Below, piece by piece: positions 56,880 through 64,000 of a stretch of DNA of 64,000 nt (the stretch's first letter is position 1; each line of letters starts with the position of its first letter). The notes beneath the pieces were generated by a model. That model ran no database searches. It was not told the DNA's origin and saw only the letters and a program-made list of their open reading frames with translations. This DNA is from Pascua guehoae (Eukaryota; Basidiomycota; Tremellomycetes; Trichosporonales; Trichosporonaceae). Where the stretch lies: contig BCJX01000003.1 of the NCBI GenBank assembly GCA_001600415.1, forward strand, positions 2,604,761 to 2,668,760. Reading direction: 5' to 3'. Position numbers and translations under genes: made by a program.

Positions 56880-59800
56880 ATGAACCCCGGCGACGTTTAT
56901 AACGCCCCCGGTGGCCAACGCCAGCAGGACCCATACGCGGACCCGTACGCGCAACCCGCACCATACCCTCCAGCTGGGTACACCCCCGAGCCCCAAGGAG
57001 ACCCCTTTGCCGACACCCGTTACGGCGCAACACCGACGCCGCAGCCTCCTCCCGTGCCCCGTCCGCCGACGGTTCCCGCTGGCTACAACTCGCGCCCGTC
57101 GACTGCACACGACCCGTACGACCCGGGCTTGCAGCCTCCTGGTGGCTTCAACGACCCACTGTTAAACCGAGTCGAGTCGAACGCGAGCTTCAACCAGCCC
57201 TACGGTCTGCACGACGAACGGCTCACCTCGCCGCCGCCCATGATGCACTCGCACTCAAACTATCCGCCTACCAGCCAGTACCAGCCTCATGGGCAGTACC
57301 CCGACGACGATGCGGTCGACAGCGCCCCCTTGCTCTCGAACTCGTACGCGCATGCCTACCCGGACCCCAGCTTTGGCGTTACCGCGACCCACAACCCCGT
57401 GATGCCCGGGGGCTATGACAACCCCCCGCCCCGCCCTGGAGCCGTGCACTTTGACCAACCTTATGGTGACGGCGGATTGCACGACCCGGACCGGCCAGTC
57501 TCCTCCAATGTGCACTTCGGACCCATTCCGGCCCGCGTCGTTCGCCGCAACAAGACTACCAAGCGTGTCCCGTGAGTCGTTTGGTGGCGGGTTTTTCTAC
57601 GGGTAGCCAGTGCTCACATCCAGGCTCTTCCGCGGCCACCTTGTTGTTGATGTTGATGTGCCCAAGATGCTGCTGGAGAAGTGCCCAATCAAGGAGGGCA
57701 TGGAGTTCACCAAGATGCGGTACACGGCCGTCACATGTGACCCCAATGACTTCAAGGAAGAGGCTTACACGTTGCGCCAGAAGCTGTACTCTGAAGACCG
57801 CCACACCGAGCTATTCATTGTGAGCACGAGCTTGCCGTGTGTAACCTGGTGGCAACGCTGACAAGCTCTGGTCGTTACCATGTACAACGAGGACGACGTG
57901 CTCTTCCTCCGCACCATGCGCGGGGTCATGCTCAACATCCAGAGCCTGTGCAACCGCGGCAAGACGAGTAGCTGGAACAAGCACGGCTGGCAGAAGGTGG
58001 GTTGACTGCAGGCCGAGTGTTGTGCTGACTTGAAGGTGGTCGTGGCGATCGTCTCGGATGGCCGCCTGAAGATTAACAAGCGCACACTTGCGGTCATCTC
58101 TGCTCTGGGTTGCTATCAGGATGGCGTTGCCAAGAACGTTGTCAACGGCAAACCTGTGGTATGTTGATCTGCGCTTGGTAGGGAGCAGTGCTGATTGGTT
58201 TAGACTGCCCACTTGTACGAGTACACAACGCAGAGTGAGTGTGGATAAATCGAGGTTGATCCCGAATACTGACCCCGTGCAAGTGTGGATCAACGGCAAG
58301 GGGATGATCACTGGAGACGAGCCGAAGGCAGTCCCCGTCCAACTGCTCTTCTGTCTCAAGGTGAGTTGACTCGCAGCTGTTCCACCTGTCCCTGGTCTTG
58401 TCCTCACTGGCCGTCTCTAACCTTGTCAGGAGAAAAACCAGAAGAAGCTGAATAGTCACCGCTGGTTCTTCAATGCGTTTGGCAGGGTGCTCAATCCTAC
58501 GTACTGCGTGCTCCTCGACGTCGGCACCGAACCGGGCGCGGATGCCATCTACCACATCTGGAAGACGTTTGACAAGATCCCGAACTGTGGTGGTGCGTGT
58601 GGCGAGATCGTCGCGCTCAAAGGCAAATACGGCCTGAATCTCAAGAACCCGCTTGTGGCCGCTCAAAACTTTGAGTACAAGATGTCCAACATCCTCGACA
58701 AGCCTCTCGAGTCGATCCTTGGCTACATTACTGTCCTGTGAGTCCAAGGTGGCGCTGCTCCAACTGATGCACACCAGGCCTGGCGCTTTCTCTGCGTACC
58801 GCGTAAGTCGCATTTGGATACCGAATGACGAGCACTGACGTTGCAGTACATTGCCCTTCAAAATGACGAAAAGGGTGAAGGACCTCTGGAAAAGTACTTT
58901 TACGGCGAAAAGATGCACGGTGCTGGCGCTGGTATCTTCAAGGCCAACATGTACCTGGCTGAGGGTGAGTTTGCGACGGCTGTGCAAAAGGCTCATTCCA
59001 CAGATCGCATCCTCTGCTGGGAGTTGGTCAGTAAACGTGATTCCAGGTGGACTCTCCACTATACAAAGTCGGCCTATGCCCATACCGATGTTCCGGAAAA
59101 GCTCCCCGAACTGGTGTCCCAACGTCGACGGTTCGTCCACGCCCCAGGTGCCATCAAGACGCTGACAGTATCAGATGGCTCAATGGCTCATTCTTCGCCG
59201 CAATCCACTCGATTGTTCACTTCTCCTACCTGTACCGATCAAGGTGCGTCAAGTGTCGCTTTGGCTCGTACTGACCGTGTAGTCATACTATCGGACGCAA
59301 GTTTTGGCTCCACGTCGAGTTGGTGTACCGTGCGTACCCACCGAGGGTGTTGGACGCTAACCACACTGCAGAGGTGATCAACAACGTCTTTGGCTGGTTT
59401 TCACTGGGCAACTTTTACATTGTCTTTGTGGGTGCTTTAACAGAGTTGGGCGACGTGCTAACTGGCACAGATTGTTCTCACTGTACGTTTTCCACCTCAC
59501 TGAGTGAGGGCACTAACCATCAGCGATCCATGGAAGACTTGGCCAAGTTTTACAAGTACATCAATGTTACGCTGCAGTACACGTACTTGGCTCTATTGGT
59601 GGTCTGTTTTGTCCTGTCATTGGGCAACAGGCCGCAAGGGTGAGTCCCTGAACGATGACCCCCGTTGCTTACATGCTAGATCCAACGTCGGCTACACCAT
59701 CAGCATGATCGGCTTCGCCATCATCACAGTTTACATGCTCGTCTGCGCTGGTAAGGGTAAATAAAATTGCCATTGCTCACATCGCCAGTTATCCTTGCCA

Positions 59801-60805
59801 TCAAGGGCTTCAAACAGGTCTTGGTCGATAAGACGTCTGTCAAGGAGCTTGCTCACGACACGACGTTTGTCAACATGATCATGTCGCTCCTGGCGACCTA
59901 TGGCCTGTACATTGTCTCGTCTCTGCTGGCCTTTGACCCTTGGCACATGTGTAAGTCTGCATGTCGACCTGACCGTACTGGGTCGCTGACTGTGCCAGTC
60001 ACGTCCTTCGTGCAGTACCTGTTGATTGCCCCATCGTATATCAATGTCCTCAAGTAAGTCTTTCCGATTATCCTTGTACTTACGGTGTAGCGTCTACGCG
60101 TTCTCCAACGTCCACGATGTTGTAAGTTGCCCGTGTCATCCGCCCCCCGAAGTGCTTCTGACAGGCTAGTCGTGGGGAACAAAGGGTTCGGATAAGGTAT
60201 CGGACGACCTCGGCGTGGTTAAATCCGACTCCAAGGACGAGGTGGAAGTGGCAGAGTTTGGGGAGCAGGACACGGATGCGTGGTACGCCAACGAGCTGCA
60301 AACGCTGTTAAAGCCCGCTCCCAAGGAAGTGACAGTCGTCTCGGAAGACCAGATGCAGGAAGACTACTACAAGGTACGCCCGTTTTGGCATGGTATGGGG
60401 CAGCGCTGACTTGCATTCAGAACTTCCGCACCAACGTGAGCACAGTGGACAAGTGGTGTCCGAAGACGTCTGACGATTTTCCCAGGTTCTACTCGCATGG
60501 GTCATCAGCAATGCGGCGCTGGCATGTGGCATCCTGTGAGTGCATATGCTCACAACGTCAGCTAACAAATTCTCAGGCAGCCCGGAGGCTCACTCTCGAC
60601 CCTCTATGTGAAATACGTACTCTAGTAAGTTGTCATGGTGCTGTACGCGAGCTACAAGCTGACCTCGGCAGCGTTGTTGTCGGTCTTTCCTGTGGGTGTT
60701 GGGGTGGTCCTGGGCGTGGTGTACAAGGGATCACGACTGACAGCAGTTTTCCGTTTCTGTGGCGCCACTGCGTTCTTGATTTACCGCTTGTTCAAGGGCG
60801 AGTAG
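56880..60805 (+). CDS. Chitin synthase (family GT2, class I-III type)
   Basis: Plasma-membrane enzyme that polymerises GlcNAc from UDP-GlcNAc into cell-wall chitin. Starts [12 protein letters not shown] at 56880; the first 230 residues are a disordered Pro/Gln/Tyr-rich cytosolic region. The catalytic part is split by many short introns: [71 protein letters not shown], then [18 protein letters not shown] and [12 protein letters not shown] (formed across an intron), which carry the ED and QRRRW motifs essential for catalysis. C-terminal membrane segments include [13 protein letters not shown] and the end [18 protein letters not shown], reached by splicing near 60683-60740. Fungi have several chitin synthases; I cannot name the orthologue. 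Confidence 0.94.
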
Positions 60806-61161
60806 AAGCAGCAGTGGTTTGGTTGGCCCGTGTCTGGCTTGGACATGATGGCTTCCGCAACAAGAGAAACCGCGTCGACGTCAAGTACATCAGTACAGTG
60901 TCAGTGCCATGTGTGTCTGGTTATCCCTGCCTCGGTAGCTGTATGCGAGTCGTCATTCATAATTCCGTACATTTACGATGCGATGCATATCCTCGATCCT
61001 CGCTTGGGATCCACAACTAGTACTGCAACTGGAAACCTAGATGACTGGCAATGACGGGCGACTGGGGCGAACTGGTGACTGGCGACTAGCGACTGGCGAC
61101 TTGCCGACTACATTTTGTTTTTGGGAGCCCAGAGGGGCAATGGTGTCCGGTCGAGGGACGT
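60806..61161. other. Convergent 3' flanks with short GACTGGC repeat
   Basis: About 356 bases between the chitin synthase and ISU1. At about 61041-61105 the unit GACTGGC(G) recurs several times with small changes. No gene was seen. Confidence 0.6.
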
Positions 61162-61979
61162 TTATGCGTGAGCGGCCTGCTGTGCTGGGGCCGCGGGTTG
61201 CGACGCCTGGGCAGCAGCGAGGCGCTTTGCGCGCTTGGTCTCGTAGTCCTTGATTGCGCTCTTGATGGCGTCTTCGGCGAGGAGAGAGCAGTGCACTGAG
61301 GCAGGGTCAGCAACGACGTCATGATGATACAAGTCTGGCCGTGACAGGCAGCGATTCGAGTCTGCCCGCACGCAAATACGCACGTTTGACAGGAGGGAGG
61401 CAGAGCTCCTTTGCAATTTCCGTGTTCTTAACCTTGCTGGCCTCGCCGATAGACAGACCCTTTACACGTTCGGTCATGTACGAGCTGCTTGCGATGGCCG
61501 AGCCGCACCCAAACGTCTTGAACTTTACGTCTTGGATGATGCCGTCTTCGCCGACGCGGATCTGGAGCTTCATGACACTGGGGTTTGGTCAGCATTGTGT
61601 AGTCATGGCTATTAGGAAAGAGTTGTTCGGGTTGGGAAACAGGGGGACGGTGGTCATGGTCACTTCCAACAGGCTCCACCTTTTGGTCGTGCCTTGCTGA
61701 CTACACCGACGTTGTCCGCCGTTGCAGCCCAACGACAAACGCCACTGCAGCAAATACTCACTCTCCACATGCGGGTGCGCCGACAAGACCGGTCCCGACG
61801 TCCTCGTCGGCCTTGTTCATCTTTCCGACGTTGCGTGGGTTTTCATAGTGGTCAATGACCTTTTGGTGGTAGGCGCGGACCGAGGGAAAGACGGCAGTGC
61901 GTGCGACCGCGGGGCGTGCGAGGGCCGGGCGTGCGGCCATGCGCGACGTGGAAGCGACAGCGTGGCGGAACATGGACAT
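61162..61979 (-). CDS. ISU1: Iron-sulfur cluster assembly scaffold Isu1
   Basis: Mitochondrial scaffold on which [2Fe-2S] clusters are built by Nfs1-Isd11 and frataxin before transfer by the Hsp70/Jac1 chaperones. The presequence (MSMFRHAVASTSRMAARPAL) is Arg/Ala-rich. The conserved core starts YHQKVIDHYENPRNVG. The three cluster-ligand cysteines are in GAPACGD, FKTFGCGSAIASSS and LHCSLLAEDAI; the LPPVK motif that binds the Hsp70 chaperone is present just before the last exon. Three exons; the splices recreate ACGDVMKLQIRV and LPPVKLHC. The C-terminus has an extra Ala/Gln/Pro-rich tail of about 20 residues. A second in-frame Met at codon 3 could also start translation. It is divergent from CAB5. 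Confidence 0.96.
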
Positions 61980-62305
61980 TGTTGAAAGGGGTGATTCGGG
62001 TGGTTGTGGTGTGTGCAAGAAAAATGGATACGGGTGGTGGGGTGGTGGTGTGTGGAGCAATGGAGAGATGGCTAGGTGCAGGCAAGAGTGACTACCACCA
62101 CTAAGTAATCCACAGGCGGCGGCGAGGAGCGAGTGGCGACGGCGTTTCGGCGCTATCGGACTTGTGGCACAAGCCCAGGTAGCCGGTGCCCGTGCCGTGG
62201 CCGGGCTGTCTGATTAGATAGCCGACGGCCACAAGCGACCACTAAACCCAACCCAACACTCACACTCGTTTATTTGCCATTCATTCTCCATCCCACATCT
62301 CCAGC
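61980..62305. promoter_or_regulatory. Divergent promoter region ISU1 / CAB5
   Basis: A 326-bp interval between divergent start codons with no coding exon. It is rich in GGTGGT on the ISU1 side (62030-62050). No regulator site was assigned. Confidence 0.55.
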
Positions 62306-63723
62306 ATGCTCGGTACGCACACCCACGCAGAACACTGCTGACACCAGTCGTCGGCCTCACCGGCGGCATTGCTACCGGTACGTAAACCCTTCCTTTTCAC
62401 GCACTAATCCCCCAGGCAAGTCGACCGTCTCCAAGCTCCTCGCAACCCGCCACAACCTGCCCATCATCGACGCCGACATTCTCGCCCGCGACGTCGTCGC
62501 CCCAGGCACGTCCGGGTTCGACCTCGTCGTCGCCCATTTCGGCCCCGACCGCGTCCTCCTCCCCGACGGCAGCCTGAACCGCGCGGCCATTGGCGACATT
62601 GTCTTTCGCGACAAGGACGAGCGTACCTGGCTCAACGGCGTCATCCACCCCCGCGTCCGCTCGGCCATGTTCTGGGGCGTCGTCCGCGCCTGGCTCCGGG
62701 GCGAGTGGTGTGTCGTCGTTGACGTGCCGCTCCTCATCGAGGCGGGGCTCTGGCGCTGGGTCGGCGAGACGGTCGTCGTGTACATGTGAGTATGGGAGTA
62801 TGGGCGTCGGAGATGGCCGGTGTGGATCTCGGAGCCGGGGGCGGGACGGAGGGGGGAACTAGCGAGTTCCCAAGCTCTGCTCCTGGAGTGTGGAGGAGAT
62901 TTCAGCGTGGTTAGGAGTGGTGGTGTGTTTGGGGCGGGGTGTTGGAGAACGGGAGCGTCGAACTCGCCGTCGTACGTGGGTAGCGTGTGGCGCCTCTCCC
63001 TCGTTGCAAGTTCAGTAGTGAACTTGCGACAAACGGCCACTCCAAATCATGTAGAGTTCCAAGGCTATCCCAGAGCTCCATGTGCTGTGTGGACTCCTCC
63101 CAAGTTGCTCCCAGTGCCCAGTCGCTCTAGCTCCGCTTGCTCCTGTCCCCACACCCAGTCTCCTTCCCCCTTCCTTTGGAACTTGAGTTCCACTGGCAGA
63201 CAGCGGGCCTCTCGGTCCCATTATCCATCCTCATCCCCATGTCCAATGACCCCTTCCCCTCCCCCCACCCATCCGCCCCCCCCCACACACACCCTCTCTC
63301 AACCCCACTAACACCAGCAACGAAAAACTCCAACTCTCGCGCCTCCTGGCGCGCCCCTCGAACCCGCCCCTCACCGAATCCCAAGCAACCTCGCGCATGG
63401 CGGCCCAGATGCCCGTCTCCACAAAGCTGGGATACGCCGACGCAGTCATCGACAACAGCGGCACGTTTACCGACCTCGAGGCCCAGGTCGACCGGATCGT
63501 CGCCAAGTGGCGCCGCCAACAGGGCGGTGCCACGGGCTGGTGGTGGCGCGTGTGCTGGCTCGTCCCGCCCGTCGGCGCCGTCGCGGGCTTGGTGTGTCTT
63601 GCGCTCAAGTGGATCCGCGCGCGACGCGGCGGGCGGCGGCGCGCGAGGGGTGAGGTGTCGCGTGGGCCGGAAAAGTTTGAGATGACGGATTTGCGCCGGC
63701 GCCATCCGTCGTCTAGTGGGTAG
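62306..63723 (+). CDS. CAB5: Dephospho-CoA kinase
   Basis: Phosphorylates the 3'-OH of dephospho-CoA, the last step of CoA synthesis. Four exons (7-nt exon at 62306-62312, then about 62348-62377, 62416-62785 and 63318-63723) give 270 residues. The splices recreate MLVVGLTGGIATGKST with the P-loop, one intron falling within it. Also present: IIDADILARDVVAPGTSGFD, RTWLNGVIHPRVR, VVVDVPLLIEAGLW and INEKLQLSRLLAR, all typical of CoaE. Beyond the kinase fold is a C-terminal extension with a hydrophobic helix (VCWLVPPVGAVAGLVCLAL) followed by a very basic tail, so the enzyme is probably membrane-anchored (inference). The third intron is 532 bp and C-rich near its 3' end. Confidence 0.94.
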
Positions 63724-63751
63724 GTCGATGCCGCCGGCATGATGAGGCAGT

Positions 63752-63812
63752 ACCGAGAGGCAGGACCGAGAGGCAGAACCGAGAGGCAGAACCGAGAGGC
63801 AGGACCGAGAGA
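63752..63812. repeat. 13-bp minisatellite downstream of CAB5
   Basis: The unit ACCGAGAGGCAGR occurs about 4.6 times in tandem, differing only at the last base (G or A). It begins about 28 bp after the CAB5 stop codon and so probably lies in the 3' UTR. Confidence 0.9.
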
Positions 63813-64000
63813 GCAGATGTTATAGTGTAGATGCCATGCCATGGTATAGAGGTAGCAAGCGGACAGGGGCGCTGTAGTGCGCGCGAGTTTCCCCGCAGCG
63901 GGGCATGCTGCCCTGGATTGGGCTCCCTTGTCCGCACTGACGGCGATCGTTTATCGCATGTGGTAGGAAGGGCCATGGTGACATTGTCCTGGTTCTGTTG
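63813..64000. other. 3' flank of CAB5 to the window edge
   Basis: Fewer than 200 bases with no gene seen before the sequence ends. Confidence 0.5.

Overview
The window is nuclear chromosomal DNA of a fungus, most likely a basidiomycetous yeast of the Tremellomycetes; codon style and protein wording fit the Trichosporonales best, but that placement is inference. The signs are GC-rich coding sequence, one gene about every 2.4 kb on both strands, many short introns (mostly 33-110 nt) with GTGAGT or GTACGT donors, CTAAC/CTGAC branch-like motifs and YAG acceptors, and a fungal gene set (VPS10, VID27, SLA2, CAB2, CAB5, chitin synthase). I rebuilt 26 protein-coding genes by joining exons where reading frame and family similarity agree. 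I saw no tRNA, rRNA, transposon or CRISPR array.

Layout. 1-7.8 kb (minus strand): a partial gene with an F-box-like segment, an unknown small gene whose intron holds a hexanucleotide repeat, and the VPS10 sorting receptor. 8.6-13.3 kb (plus): an NSUN5/Rcm1-type rRNA methyltransferase and a RING-H2 ubiquitin ligase. 13.6-15.5 kb (minus): a ZIP9/Atx2-type metal transporter. 16.9-19.3 kb (plus): CAB2. 20.3-26.3 kb (minus): phospholipase C and VID27. 27-31 kb (plus): RPT2 and UBC7 in tandem. 31.3-35 kb (minus): SLA2. 35.5-36.7 kb (plus): a YIPF6-type Golgi protein. 36.8-39.5 kb (minus): a UBA-UIM protein with a USP-like fold that lacks its catalytic cysteine. 39.8-40.9 kb (plus): TMA22/DENR. 41.5-46.7 kb (minus): an RBM25-like splicing factor and the exonuclease REX3. 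46.9-48.7 kb (plus): NDUFAF7. 48.7-51.2 kb (minus): dynamitin and FRA10AC1. 52-60.8 kb (plus): a small unknown protein, the POLD3/Cdc27 polymerase delta subunit and a chitin synthase. 61.1-62 kb (minus): ISU1. 62.3-63.7 kb (plus): CAB5, followed by a minisatellite.

The genes are mostly housekeeping and form no operon-like pathway. Loose themes are the ubiquitin-proteasome system (RPT2, UBC7, a RING E3, the UBA-UIM protein), endosome/Golgi traffic and endocytosis (VPS10, SLA2, YIPF6-like), CoA synthesis (CAB2 and CAB5, 43 kb apart), RNA processing (RBM25-like, FRA10AC1, REX3, Rcm1-like) and mitochondrial assembly (NDUFAF7, ISU1). Several gene pairs share short divergent promoters. The most notable signals concern gene structure: introns at or inside start codons, a 9-nt exon, a GC-AG intron, two candidate 26-nt introns in one gene, and C-rich tracts on the sense strand near the 3' ends of long introns. 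The pseudo-deubiquitinase and three unrecognised proteins are the best leads for new biology. Exon limits given here were worked out by hand and may be off by a base or two.
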